Below, one piece after another: positions 21,467 through 33,891 of a DNA stretch of 64,000 bases. The DNA lies in the NCBI GenBank assembly GCA_009599575.1, contig VWND01000075.1, positions 992,001 through 1,056,000 on the forward strand, written 5' to 3'. Position 1 is the stretch's first letter. Every line of letters begins with the position of its first letter. Made by a program: the position numbers and the translations under genes. The notes beneath the pieces are model-generated. The model was not told the DNA's origin and did not search any database. It saw nothing but the letters and a program-made list of their open reading frames with translations. Origin of the DNA: Blumeriella jaapii. Its lineage: Eukaryota > Ascomycota > Leotiomycetes > Helotiales > Drepanopezizaceae.

Positions 21467-22477
21467 TCACAGCTTCCACCTTCTCGCAATCTCCAGCCCC
21501 TCCGCCAGCGTCGCGACGCGCGCATCGATCGCGAACCCCTCCCCCTCCATGCTCTTGCATGCCGCGTACAGCTCTCGCAGCGGTACCGTGAAGCACTCAA
21601 TGAACTCGCCGGCCTCGAGTTCCGGCTGCGGGTGCTGGTTCTCGGGCCGCGACATGTCAACCGTGACGTGCACCATGCGGAGGTTCGTGTTGCAGAAGCC
21701 GGGGTCTGTGTGCATGTGAGAAGGCCGTGGTAGCCCTAGATAGGCAAAGTAGATGTAGCAAGAAACAGAGGGAGAGAGAGAGAGAGAGTGAGAGAGCCGG
21801 ATGTATCATCGACCTGCATCGGGCGAGGAATGGAAACGCAGCACGGCGCGTACGTACCGTTAAACATCACCGGGCTGCTCTCGCTAACCACGCCCACATA
21901 GCCCGTCTCCTCCTTCAGCTCTCTGACCGCAGCTCGCTCGGCGCTCTCGCCGGCATCGACCAGGCCGGCCGGGACCTCGATGCACACCTTGTCGATGGGA
22001 GGGCGGTACTGTTTCTGCAGCAGCAACTCGGGCCCTGAGAGACGCTCGGCGGTCGCATCAGCACCAGTCCCTGGGTCCTTGCCATTCGCACAACTTCCCG
22101 CTGCGATCGCCCAAGATGCGAGACGCCGTGGCAACGGGGAGGGAGGGAAAACGCACCGGATTCTTTCGCGAGGATCGCTACGATGCCTACGGCGTCGATG
22201 TCAGAGCCCTGGGGACGCGTAGGCCGCTCGGCATGCTCCCATGTGCGCGTCTTGCCCAGGGGATCGGTGTAGGTCCTATCGCGCGCGAACAACGCGTCAG
22301 ATGCTGCCCTGGCTAGAGAGAGAAAAGAGAGCTTCGTACAGAACGGCTCGGAGCCATTTGGCCTGGGAAGGGTCCTGCATGGCTGTTAACCATATGTAGC
22401 TAAAGTGGGGTTGAGGGCACGACGAGGATACACACCAAGGGCTCCGTCTTGACGATCTTCGCGTCTGCTGCCGACAT
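21467..22477 (-). CDS. Nudix hydrolase, ADP-ribose pyrophosphatase type (Ysa1/NUDT5)
   Basis: Five exons fit exactly: 22436-22477, 22340-22374, 22157-22275, 21858-22034 and 21467-21705. All introns are GT...AG and the frame closes to 203 residues. The Nudix box is complete: GLVDAGESAERAAVRELKEE followed by TGY, matching GX5EX7REUXEEXGU; its glutamates bind Mg2+. Preceding ELLLQKQYRPP and following SSPVMFNDPGFCNTNLRMVHV are characteristic of the Ysa1/NUDT5 subfamily, which splits ADP-ribose and similar ADP-sugars to AMP and sugar phosphate. The N-terminus is short (MSAADAKIVKTEPLDPSQAKW), with no targeting signal seen. Length is close to yeast Ysa1 (231) and human NUDT5 (219). Intron 4 (21,706-21,857) carries a GA microsatellite (21,769-21,797). 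Confidence 0.93.
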
Positions 22478-22987
22478 GGTGTTGTGGTGGTCGTGTCGCG
22501 GGACTTCGAGTAGGGAGTGTGGTCGAAGATGTCGGGAAGAAGAAAGGATTGGGATCGAGGAAGGGAGACGCGTTTTTTTGTACTGCCTCAATTACGTCAC
22601 CACACGATCATTCTGATCTTCTCGCATGTTTGATGTTTTGGATATCTCTTCTTCTTTTCTAGGCTTAACTCTTGCTGCTCTTGAAACTTCCACGATACCT
22701 TCTCTGGATGCTCACTCAGGAGCTGGGTTCTCCTTCGTCAACTTACGGCAAAGCTCTCAGGATGTCAAGTCACGTGACAATATCACTGGTCAGGGGCATA
22801 TCCAAACATCACCTGAAAAGTACAGGCTTACTCTTCTATTGTCTCCTGTCCATGATCCATCTTGCCATGGCATTCCTCGGGAATCACAGCAGCAGAAGAA
22901 GTAGAGACCCCAGCTGTCAAACGCATCGACCCTGATTCCGTTCGTTGAATTCCTGCCGTCAACCATTCGCGCTCTCCCTTCCTTTCC
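22478..22987. other. Intergenic, nothing recognised
   Basis: About 510 bp between the Nudix start and the stop of the minus-strand hypothetical gene. It probably holds the Nudix promoter and the neighbour's 3' UTR. No motif recognised. Confidence 0.5.
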
Positions 22988-23915
22988 CTATCTGCGATCG
23001 ATGATGGCCCCGGGGTTGGCGGCACGGTTCCTATCATACATCCCCCCCCATCGGTGCGGCTTCTGCGTCTTGACCTCGAGCACGGTGTCTGTCTCTGCTC
23101 TGGGTGCGAGGGGTGGGCGAGCGAGCGGCATCTCTGCAAGCGGAGCTGGGACTGAGGCGTGGGCTGAGATTGAAGCTGGAGCAGGCTCTGGCTCTGTCGG
23201 AACCGACTTGGTATGAACCTGCAGCTCATGCAAGACCACAAGCTTATCATCGTAGTTTTGCGGAGGTCTGGATGGGGAGGCGGCTTCAGCGAGGGCGCCA
23301 TTCCTCCCAGAAGATGGTGTTGGCGTGGCGTTCTCACGAGCAGCTCCAGCGGATGATGTTTGCGTGGCAATCTCACGATAAGCCCCGACGGGTCGTGTTT
23401 GCGTGGCAACCTCTCGATATCTCTCAGCGCTGCTCAGCTCCTCCTCGTCCTCCTCCTCATCTTCATCATGCTCCTCCTCAACCTCAACAACCGATGAGAG
23501 AACCTCTGCCTTGATCTCAGGACCGTGTTTGAGAGAGCTCATTTCCGAGACGGTGGCAGGCGTCGTCGCGGGCATCGTGCCGTTGCTCTCGGGCTGGACA
23601 GCTTGAGCAGACTGCGTAGCTTGAGCAGGCTGCATGGCTTGCGGGAGGGTGTCGATGACGAGCGTGGTCATTGCGGATATCATTTCACTCTCGAAGGCGT
23701 GCAGGTCTGTTTGATGTTGTCGAAATGGCCGTATGTGACGCGACCGATGAAAGAAGAAGAGGGGGATGTTGAGGTCGAGGCGGAGAACAACACCTCGTGG
23801 ATCAGGTCCGTAGTCACCTGCCGAGCACACGTCGATGTTCTGGCGCGTAAGCGAGTGTAAACAAAAAGGGCGTCTGTGACACTTCTTGAGCTTCCGTAGC
23901 TGCCTTGGTATCAGA
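22988..23915 (-). CDS. Hypothetical acidic, disordered protein (5' end unresolved)
   Basis: Not recognised. A 280-codon open frame ends at 22,988. From about 23,700 downward it reads as plausible protein: DLHAFESEMISAMTTLVID, an acidic run (VEVEEEHDEDEEEDEEEL), two related units (YREVATQTRPVGA and YREIATQTSSAGA), a Pro/Ala-rich stretch, and the end MYDRNRAANPGAIIDRR. Above about 23,710 two frames compete. The continuous frame is unusually basic and hydrophobic (PLFFFHRSRHIRPF). A neighbouring frame reads CARQVTTDLIHEVLFSAS and VTYGHFDNIKQ, which looks more protein-like and would meet DLHAFESEM if one base were missing near 23,704-23,712. Neither frame has an ATG before MISAM, so a 5' exon is missing from this model. 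The role is unknown; the tail is predicted disordered from composition. Confidence 0.55.
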
Positions 23916-24270
23916 ACATATCAATATTGCACGCAGTCCATAGGCAAAGCAAGGTGATCCATTCTTTCACAAAGCAAAGTAAACATTATTGTGAGTGACA
24001 CCGAATCGTTCCTTCCCAATTGTCCTTCCCTGTTCACCAACATGAAAGAGCCGCTGGCTCGACGACGATCAAGAGCGCTCACAAGGGACGAGGAGGAACG
24101 TGATATGGCTGTCTGTATCATTTATTCATTTATTCATCCATTGAAGTTCCAATCCCAATACCAATACCAATACCAATTCCAAGTCCAAAAGCCAGCCGAC
24201 TCCAACGCCCTCTTACATCCCCGTCGCCAGTCGTCAACGACCTGGATATTAGAGGAGCCCTCTTCCATCC
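23916..24270. other. Intergenic with short hexamer repeat
   Basis: About 350 bp. It contains four to five ATACCA-type units at 24,151-24,183 (ccaataccaataccaatacc). Nothing else recognised. Confidence 0.55.
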
Positions 24271-24742
24271 TCACATAGTCCTCTCCGCCCAACCTTGCAT
24301 TCTCCCCCTCCAGTCATCCACGACCTCAGTCCCCGCATCTCCCAATTTCGCCCCCCCAGCCCCATCGCGCATGCTCGCTCGCGGCACGAAGCCAAACCCG
24401 CCGCTGCCGCCGCCACGCGTCTCCCTCTCTCTCCGTCTCTCGGCGGTCTCGTTCCAATGCTCCAACTGCCCGTTCACGCCCCACATGACGCGCTCCTTGC
24501 GGTTCGGCACCATCTCTTTGCCGAGCCACTGTGGGTTGGAGTCAGAATCGAGACCACGTTCAAGAAGCTGGAGGGAGGGAGAGAGGGCTGGGAGTCGGGC
24601 GGGGGAGGGAAGGGGGAGGGAGGGAAGAGCGAGGGCTCGGAGGGGAGGAGGTGATGGGAGAAATGAGATGTTAGCGACGTACGAGAGCAGCGCCGCCGAG
24701 CGCGACTGTTGCAATGGCCTTCGTGCGTTGTGGGACGAGCAT
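24271..24742 (-). CDS. Small single-pass membrane protein, about 105 residues
   Basis: Two exons, 24683-24742 and 24271-24528, with a 154-nt intron (donor gtacgt, acceptor aacccacag), keep the frame. The protein starts MLVPQRTKAIATVALGGAALWLGKE... (exon junction after AAL), which gives one short hydrophobic helix (about residues 9-23) right after a basic N-terminus. Then come PNRKERVMWGVNGQLEHWN, a very basic run (ERRRERETR), and a Gly-rich stretch ending DWRGRMQGWAERTM. I do not recognise the family. The size, the basic start and the single helix fit a mitochondrial or ER membrane microprotein. The intron joins codons so that the hydrophobic helix is completed only after splicing, which supports the model. 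Confidence 0.6.
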
Positions 24743-25922
24743 GGTTTTGTTTTCTGGCTTTTCGCTTTCGTGATCCCTTTCTCCGTTGAAGGCAAGGAAC
24801 GTAGGCTGTTCAAATCGCCGTTCGTCGCTTAAACTTTGAAGCGAGGTTTGGAGGCTCAGGGATATGAGATGTGATATTCCAGACTGACACGATCTGATCC
24901 GATCTGATCGCAAAGCTGGTTCAATGGGTGTTGAGTGGTTTAGTGAGTACCAGACACGACTTGACTTGACCAGGAGGGAGAAAGCAAGATGCATATATAT
25001 CCGCCGTCCGGCTCCGCTCCAACTCTACTCAACTGACGATGTCCTGGCCCCCTTCTCCCTCCCCTTCCCCTCTCTTCTTGCACCTCCCCCTTGACGAATT
25101 CTGATTCCCGTGGCGTGCTTCACAGCAACATCGAACGCGCAAGCGGTGTGAGGATCAGGAGATCAGGAGATCATGAGACCATGCTCGACATTGGCATCGC
25201 AAATCCCGCAGCGCTGGGCGTCTGGGAGGTGCCATCCCGTTGCGTCGGCCGGGCCCGAAGCCACCACGCTCTACCACACTCACACCACATTTTGTTTTGT
25301 TTTGCTCATCGGTGAACTGATGTGTCCACAGCTAGTGACAAATGACGAGGAATCCGTAAGACCAGATACTCCCAAGGACTGTTATCAGCCGTTCTTTTTT
25401 GATAGAGGAATGGCAATGGCTGCCCTCGCACGCTGGCGCGGACTTTTGCCGAATCTGGTGCTCGGCGTCTTGGTCCTTGGCGAGATGGAACCTTTTCCAA
25501 ACCGGAACGTTACAGCATGCCGAAGGTGAAAAGGGCCGTGAAACCTCCATCTGCTTCTACTGTACTCCGACTGAACGTTAGACTTTTCGAGGAGGACCCA
25601 CCGGGATTTCCCACGTTCATTCCCCGGAGGACGCAAGGGGGGGGGGGGGGGGGAGGTAAGGATTTCCGCATGCCAAAACAAGGCGACATCCACGACATCC
25701 GCATCTCGAGAACAAATCCCCCCTGTACCCCACACGTACCCCAGTCGATTGCGTGTGAAAAGAAGGAATTCGATAAAGCATCCTTCATTCGAGTACACCG
25801 CAGTCTGTACATACGGAGTACATCGTATCGATCATCTGACGCTCCAGGTTTCGTCACCAGCCAAGACCCAACGTCGATCGTTGTCATAAAACCAAGCCGC
25901 GCCGCGCCGCGCCGTAGAGTGA
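24743..25922. other. Intergenic, no gene supported
   Basis: About 1.2 kb upstream of the small membrane protein and downstream of the ATR stop. It includes a G-run of about 20 at 25,635-25,655 and gccgcgccgcgccgc near 25,898-25,914. The open frames are short and without domains. Confidence 0.55.
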
Positions 25923-28900
25923 TCAGAAGAAGGAACACCACCCAATGTACATGCCCGCCAGATGCATCTGGTTTGTCGCCAGTTGTATCAACTCATCCAC
26001 TTGGCCCTCCACCCCCAACGGCACGCTTTCCCCCGGCAACAGCCCCTTGACCTTGCGCTGTATGCTATCCAGCACGCCCTGCGCCGTCTGTGGCACCCCG
26101 TCTCTCTTCTTCTTCTTCGCATTGCTTGTCAACAAGTCCAAGGTAGGATCGTACACGAAGGCCTCCAAGATCGTCATCAAAGTCTCCTCGTGTTGGCGGA
26201 GTAGCTTCAAGGTAAGTTCCGAGGACTTGCGGAACGGCCCCTCATACCCATACATCCCCATCGCGTCCACCATGTTGTGCGTGAGGCGGAACGGTACACG
26301 TTCTGGCTTGACGAAAGTGAGGCCTTTGTCAAAAAGGCAGTTGAAGTCGACGTGGAAAGTCCCGCCGTTGCCTTCCTCGAAGAGGATGTTTTCGCCATGG
26401 CGATCGCCCAAGCCGAGGATGGTACCGACCATAGACATGACAGCGCAGGAGCGGGTATAGCGAAGTCTGGCAGCGAACCATGCGGATGGCTCAGGGAACT
26501 GTGCGACGAACCAGCGATGAAACATGGGTGGGAAATTGCCAAGCACCTTTTCGGTAAAGAATGGTAGCTTCTCCTCAGATTTGGTCGCTTCTTCACAAAA
26601 GACGGCAATTTCGTTGTAGTTGGGAGATATGCCAATGGTCCGGTAGAGCCCAAGCAGAATGTCCCGCAAAGTTTTGAGACCGTCGACCCATTCAATGAGA
26701 CCACACTCTTCGTTGAGCGGCGTGACCGCATAGGTCTTGATGTAGAGCTGGCGTCTGCTCGATTCAGCGTCGCGTTTAAGTGAGCGATTGATCATGCTGT
26801 TGAACTCCATGAGACGTTGATCCTTCCGGAGATCGTCCTTCGGCTTGCACATTATCCCGTAGTTCTTGCCATCTGAGCCACGAGCCGTAAGCTTTCGAGG
26901 CTTCTGGAGAGAACTCAAGACCAGAACCTCATCGTGGAATGAGTCTATGGTCACTATATCTCTAGAAAAGGCCTTGTGAGTTCTGATATTGTCGGTCAGT
27001 GTGGGAAGTGTGGCCGTTAAGACACTCTCCACAGGAACTGCGAGAAGGTTGGGGAGACATTGTTTGGAAAGGAAGTTAAGGTCTCTTGTCAAGCTTGCAG
27101 TTGTCGTTCGGTTGCCCTGGAAATCTCCCGAATTGCATGCCAAAAGAAGTTGCTCTGTGAGCCTCTCGCCGTTCTTGATCAACATCTTAAGGTCGATCGT
27201 GGACTCGGCCTTCTTCATAGTCCTCAGGCCCTGCAAGATGGTTCCTCCACGATTTCTACGGTCCAACTGTGTAGAAGTACAGACAGCAAGCAGGGTCCAC
27301 AGAGCCTGCTGTGGATAGGTGGATACAACTCTCACAATCATCGCTTGTAAGTATTTATACACTTCCGCGTTGGGATGAGCTATTCGAGCTACGATCTGGG
27401 GCAGAGCCGTGTAAAACATATAAGCGGGTGTTTTCGCAATGTATTTGGTGAAGCGTTGGTGAATAACATCTAGATTGCCTTTGCGGCGCTGGGTGATTTC
27501 TGCAATGTATTCTTTGGTACCATTTCTGACAGGGGTTTGTACCTGTGTTCCCAGATCCAGCCAGAGTGTCAAGATACGCGGAAGTGTTTGGTACAGATAC
27601 TTTGCGCCGTATGAGAGAGCGCGTAAATAATTCTCTATGACCAGTTTTGCTGAAGTTCCTGTAAGCAGATAATCATTTTGACGTTCAGCAGGAAGTAATT
27701 TTTCGGATTCGAGTAATTTGTTGTAATGCCGTCCAAGGTAGTAGTGGCCCTTTTCCCACTCCAGATGGGTCTTTGCAGCAAGTTGGTATTGAATCCGCAA
27801 GGTCGAGGATTGCGTCTGTCCTGCACTATCTAGCCACTTCGCGTATAAGAGGTGAGCTCTTGCAGTGAGGAGATTTTGATGATCCGGTCTCTCCTTCTCG
27901 GCGGTGAAACTCGTAGCTTGGAAAGTCTTGTTGTGAGATATGAACGCATTGTTCTGGATGGCTCCCTGCAGACTTTGAATGGCTTTTCGATGATGCCCTT
28001 CCTTCCATAAGAGTCTTGCGTGTTCAATCATAGCAGACTCATCACCAAGCTGAGAAGCATGGAGGACAGCGTTGAAGGACTGATGCATGGCGTTCCCTTT
28101 TCGGGCCAGTCGGGCGCTGGTGAGCCAGGCTGATGCAATATCCGCTTTCTTGAATTCCAAGCTACATGAAGTTAGCAAGTGTATGATTGAAATCTTAAAT
28201 AAACGAGTAGCATACCCAGACAATTGCATCGCAGCTCTTCGGATACTCAGCAGGTACTGCTTGTCATCAAGGAAAGATCCAACAACTTCTAGTCTTCTGT
28301 TCAAAGACTCCAAGATATCAGCAGGCTTAGCGGCGACGTCCTTGTCAACGCCGGCAATCATCTCCAGCTCCGTGAGCACATGGAATTTGAGGATAGTATC
28401 ATGGCTGGTACGAAGAGACGAAGTCGTTGCGGTGGATACAGAGCGCACAATTTTCTCCCGGAGTGTAGCAACAGTAGACTTGAAAAGAGCTGTGTTGCTT
28501 CCCTGCAAGGCCAGTAGCGCCCGACCCACATTAACATTGAAGTCTTCGGTGATACCAGGGGGTGCTAAAGACGTATATTTCGCGAGAGTGGCCCACCTTC
28601 CGGTCGACCATGAAGCCTCTGCTGCGAAAGGGAGGAGCTTTGAGACAGTTTGCGAAGCTTTATGCATGCCCTCAACATAGTTTAGGAGGACGTCTAGAAG
28701 TATTAGCTGTTGAAACTAGAATTTTGGAAGCACGCCTACCGTGCTGTCCAGACTCTTTCAAGCAGGTAAGGAGATTTAATTGCACGTCAACATCGTCGGG
28801 GGTCTCTGCAAGTTGGATCTCATACCAGCTCTGAGCTGCTGTCCATCGGCCTGCCTTTCGGTGGCCGAGGATCTGCTGATCAATATCGAGAACATGCAGG

Positions 28901-31900
28901 TGTGCGGAAATTCCCTCAATCCCATCGGGCTCATCTATCTGGGTGTATATGTCTTGCAAGCGTTGAAGATGCGCGGTATTGACGTCGGACTTCAGGCTTC
29001 CTCGTCCACGGACATCTCGGATATGCTGCTCCCAGTAGAACAGGGCTCGAGAATACGACTCGCATTGTATAGCTCGGCGAGAGATAAGCTCGGGGGGGAT
29101 AGTTTCAACTACCGACTTGACTAGCAAAATAGCATGTTCAGCCTCTGGGGAAACCTGACCGCTACGAGAGATTCCTTTGACCTGCTTCTCCTGCATCCAT
29201 CGAGCAAGGTAGTCGAGAATGCGAAACACCGTCTAGAACGATCAGTAAAGTCACGTTACAATAAAGAAGGGCACAGCTACCTCAATACACGACTTCATGT
29301 CTTCTCTTCGAATTGACGACTCCGCAGGAACATCGTATTCGAGAACAGAAAGTAACTCCGCCCCAATATCTTCTCGATTCTTGTCTGTGCCATCGACGAC
29401 AACGTGGAGTACCAAATAGGGAAGAATGAAACTAGCAACTGAGACGTCCTTTATTCGAATAGCCCGGCACAGGGGAGGAAATATAAGTTGAGTGCATACG
29501 TGAAACGGCTTCTGCAAAAGATCAAGGGCGAAAGCTCGAAGCCAGGCGTTATAAAGTTTGTTAGGAGGCATCATCTCAGGTCTGAAAATAGGGTAGTTGT
29601 ACTTCGGCATCTCCATCGGTGCCAGGCTGTACTTCGAAGTCAGGAAGGGCGTCAGAATTTCTTGGATCCGCACTGGTAACGCTAGCCATCGTTGGAGTAG
29701 AGGCTCGGTACTTCGAGCTCCTCCGTTCTTCGTATTGTCCCCAACAACATCTTTGAAGCTACATTTCTCGAGAAGCTCCTGCATCACATACGAGAAGAAA
29801 CCCTGGAGGGAAGGATCCTTAGCCGACAAGAATGCAGGCACAATAGCCTCCTCCAAGATGTAGAGGACGAAGTCTGTCGACTCAACCTGATTGTGGAAGT
29901 TGCTAACCACGACCATTTCACGGCGTTCCCGCACAGATTCTACTCTATTGGGGTCTAGACATCCGACAAGGCCGAGACATTCCGCAGAGAGCACAGCGAT
30001 GTCGTTCTGCCATTCATTGTACTTGACACATGTGTCCAAGACAGAACGTACGAGTTGCCCAACCACAACGTCAGGTTGTTCGCTGATTGCTGAAGCCTGG
30101 AGGAAAGATTGGTGCGATTGAAGGTAGGCTTTGAGCTCGACGAGTGTTTGCGAGACTACTCCCGGGTCTTCGTGCCCAAGCCTACGTTTAAAAATCAAGA
30201 AGCCGTTGCCAACATCCGTTGGTGTTCTCAGACTATCGATTTTGCTTTCAATATCAGCCAGCTCTGGAATTCCAGAAAGCGATGGCAAATTGAAAATCAT
30301 GTTGCGAATAAGGCGACCCCGAGACTCGTTGAGATATTGTAGGGTGGCCTCAGCACGAGTTCGCGTTGAAGTATCGAAAGATTTCCAATGCTGAATGATG
30401 AGCGAAAATGTGCTTTCGAGCATTGTCTCAACGTCGTCGTCCCCTAGACACCTGAGCATCGATTCCCAAGCCGAGAAAGCGCAGCCTTGCAGTTCGGACT
30501 GTTCCAAAGCCACTTGAAGGCAAGCACATAGCTACGAGAAATCAGTTTACGTGTTGTCGAATAGGCGAGTTCTGGGACGTTACCTGCGGTCGTGCAGTTC
30601 TTGCATGCTTTTGTGCAAGTTTCACCAGTTCCTCGATAGCTTTGACGGAGCTCTTTCTCCGTTATCATCTGCTCGTCTCTAGGGTCGCTAATCACATCAA
30701 CGATGCGAGCAACAATTCCCAGGAGATGCTGTTTCAAGAATAACCCCATACTGTTACTTTTCTTAGAACTGTTATTTTCGCTTCCGCGAGTTGCCAAGAA
30801 TTGCAACGCAAATCGAATCTGAATTTCAAATTAGTGTGGTTGAACTCTAGCTCTCGTCAGTAACTTACTCTTGATTTTTGGCTCTCGTCGGCCTGACCGG
30901 CAGCCTTGAGCAAGTACAGTGCCTGATACATGGGCTCAATTGTAGTCAAATCGCCCAAGTCGAGTCCCTTAAACTCGCTCGAAACGCGTCTTAAGAGACC
31001 CATGATGTATGAGTCGAGGTCGGGCACATTTTGAACAAGCAGAAGCGCGAGAATTGGCGCTAAATTGGAAGGATCCAGGCAGACAGAGTAATTGTCGCCA
31101 TCTTGCCGAGCCTCGCTGATCTTTTGAATTACATCGAATTTCTGATTCAAAACGAGAAAGGGAAGGGTATATGATTGAGTCAGCACTAAGAACTGTGCCA
31201 CAGACATCCCAAGTAGGTCGGCTATGAGCTGGGCTGTTTGTGGCTTGACCAGGAGATCGGTGACCGCTGCTGTGGCAACGCTGCTCCAGAAAGAGCTGAG
31301 CAGCTTTTCGACGGTAAGTTCAGCGGCTTTCGCGATTCTAGGTATCTGCGTACATTTTCAGCAAGAGACATTGCTAGACTGACTATGAATTACAAGCATA
31401 CCTCGCTGAATGCCGCTCCTGAGATGATGGGGTTCCTGTGTCCGAGATATCCAACCAATGCAAGAAGGACAAGATTGAGCTCGTCATCTTTGACGATTCT
31501 GCTTGAGTCTATTAGATTTATTCAAGAGTGAGGCTGGGGCTATTACCTCGCAATTTGACCCCAAGCAAGCACAGCTGTCTCGTGAAGGATAATGTTATCA
31601 TGTTCGGGCAAGGATCGTAGAAAGGCCATTACAGTCGTACGGTTTCTCCTCGTCAGTAATTCAGCAGTTATGGATTCTTGCAAAAAGTACGGTAGCGTTC
31701 GACTATCAGCAAGATTAGTAGGAGGTTTCCGTGAAATCGGAAGGATGTCTTACCCAGCTGCCAATCTTAGTTCCCTCGTGGAACTTTTGAGGCTTGAGTA
31801 ACACCACTGGCCCAAAGGCGAAATTTCAAGATCGATGAATTCCGGGTTCTGAAAGTGAGAAGCAAACCTCCGTAGAGTAAACATGGCAAGAACTCGGACA

Positions 31901-33891
31901 CGTCTAAATTTCTTGAACGTAGGAGACGTGATCAACGTGGTAAACGTTGAGATAGCTTCATTAGCGAGTCTGTTGCACGTTTCTGAATCATGATGGGGCT
32001 CTATAGCTGTTGGAAGTTTAACATCGTCGCATACGAGGCACTTGGAATTTGCGATCTTGCCATTTATAAGGGTCACAGTCAAAGTTCCCGATAACGCGCA
32101 CGGCATGCGACCTAGTAATTCGATAGCATTACATCGTTCTGGCTCCAAAAGTGATTCGAAGCAATTCCTATTCGACTTAGCTGAAGAATGAGACGAAAAG
32201 GAGTCTTCCTACCCCGCAATTTGGCTCAGTCCGGTCAAATCTGTGCTCTCTGTGCTCCGAGAAGCTCGTAGAGATCCGCTGTAATATCGCCAAAGAGCTT
32301 GATTTCATTGTTGATCCTACGGCGCTTCGTAGGAGGTTCATGGTTTTCCTGATTCTCGAAGTCTTCTCGCGTTTTGTTGTCATTAAGCCCCAGACTTTGG
32401 AATTCAAGAGCAAGATCGGGATTCTGAAAGTCAAGAGCATCACCAGCTCTGAATCCGTCAATTGGCAATTCTCCACAAGCCTGGTACAGTGCTGTACACG
32501 CTGACTAGAGGGCCGTTAGCAGTTTCCAGGGGTTGAAGGGGATAGCACTGGCCTGGAAATCTTTTCCTATCTCTGTAGACGTAACTTCATTCGCCAGGGC
32601 AGTTCGAATTGCCGGAACGAGATAAATCGATGCCACTCTGCACATCGTGTCATACCGTCTGCACAGAGCGGCTATGTTTAACAGAACGCTACAAATCGAT
32701 TGTCCGCAAAACTCCGGAGATATGCCGTTGGAATCAGATAGTACCCTGGCATAGATGATTGAAAGAGCTGTATATCCTTTACGTAAGTTGATAGGCCACA
32801 AAAACTCCCGGAGTGAAGATAGGAGGTTTGCAAGAGACCCAATGAATGCGTTGTCTTCATCGATACAAGCATCATGCAAAGCAGGATACGCTTTCCACCT
32901 ATTTCGAACCTCGACCGTACGGAGAAATGAATCCGACATCCAGGCCAGGTAGTCACGAAATGCCGCTGTTGCGTCGTAGGATGCAGCAGCCGTCTTAGAA
33001 ATATCTACTAAGATCATCAAGATACTGCTAACATTGAGAAGACCTTCGGAAGCATGGCGAATCGTGTAGGAACAGCCGTGCGAATAGTTAGGTGTGCCAT
33101 CCGATGGCAAGGACGCTTCATGGTTGAAATGAACCACGATGTTCGAATTTTGGTGGTTTGCAATGACGCTCGGCATTTCGAGGTGATCCAAAGTGGCTAT
33201 AAGGTTTTAAGTGGCACTCTTTGACGCATAATCAAGGGAAGTACATACTGTGAACACACTCCTTCAGATAGCGATACAAGCTCGAACTCAGGCCCCACAA
33301 TTTTGGAGATCGAGCTGATCCACGATATGAGACGAGGAAAATGCTGCCTATTTTCTTCGTCAACTTTTCACAGCCTTTGCGACCAAGCAGCGCCAGCAGT
33401 CGTGGAAACAGCCATTTCCACAACGGCTCTTGCCCTCTGCCTGGAAATATCTCATCAGCAGTCAATGTGTAGCCCAGGACCTCTGGGCTCTCTCGAAGTG
33501 TCATCAGAAAAAGGTCACAAGCCTCATCGGCCTGCTTTACGAGCAGGGGCAAGTTCACAAATGGGTCATCGCTGACAATCCGCTCCAATAACGCCCGTGA
33601 GAAAACATATATCAGTTTGTGTTTCCGCTCCAGCTTGTGGTCTGGATCCTCGATGGACTCGGGATCTTCTTCTAATTGCCGGGCTGCTTTGGTTTCGGCA
33701 TTGGCAACTTGACTCATAAGAGATTCTAGACTGCCAGCGTCCACTTGTCGCGAGGGTTGGTGGCCTGCCGTGGAGAGATCGTTTATCAGTTGGGCTGCCA
33801 TTGTCGATGGAGGGGGATTGAAGCCCGTCATATCGCCATTGGCGTAACCATGTAATCGGGCGTTGCCGTTCCTCATGATAGGTGCCATCAT
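25923..33891 (-). CDS. ATR/Mec1/Rad3 checkpoint kinase, with reading-frame breaks
   Basis: The large PI3K-related kinase that senses single-stranded DNA and stalled forks. Exons, 5' to 3': 33249-33891, 32586-33196, 32213-32504, 31754-32167, 31547-31702, 31402-31498, 30869-31345, 30584-30818, 29281-30531, 28740-29232, 28216-28693 and 25923-28161. All junctions are GT...AG. The kinase motifs are intact: GLGDRHGENIL, HVDFNCLFDKG and PFRLTHNMVDAMG (ATR-type, not Tel1), with the FATC end MHLAGMYIGWCSFF. The FAT region includes LLPFAAEASWSTGRW. Length would be about 2,450 residues. The 28,162-28,215 intron is 54 nt with no stop, so it is easily missed. Oddities: exon 32213-32504 is one base short between YELLG and DLTGLSQIAG (about 32,243-32,262). 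Exon 30584-30818 is one base long between DEQMITEK and VKAIEELVKLAQ (about 30,645-30,665). An in-frame TAG lies at 32,505-32,507, perhaps the end of an 81-nt intron (32,505-32,585, branch ctgctaac). The start is the first ATG in frame (MMAPIM). Confidence 0.92.

Noticed and set aside
23710..23830. Treating the hypothetical acidic gene as a firm example of a frameshift
   Set aside because: Two frames compete and the 5' exon is unknown, so an indel cannot be separated from a wrong gene model.
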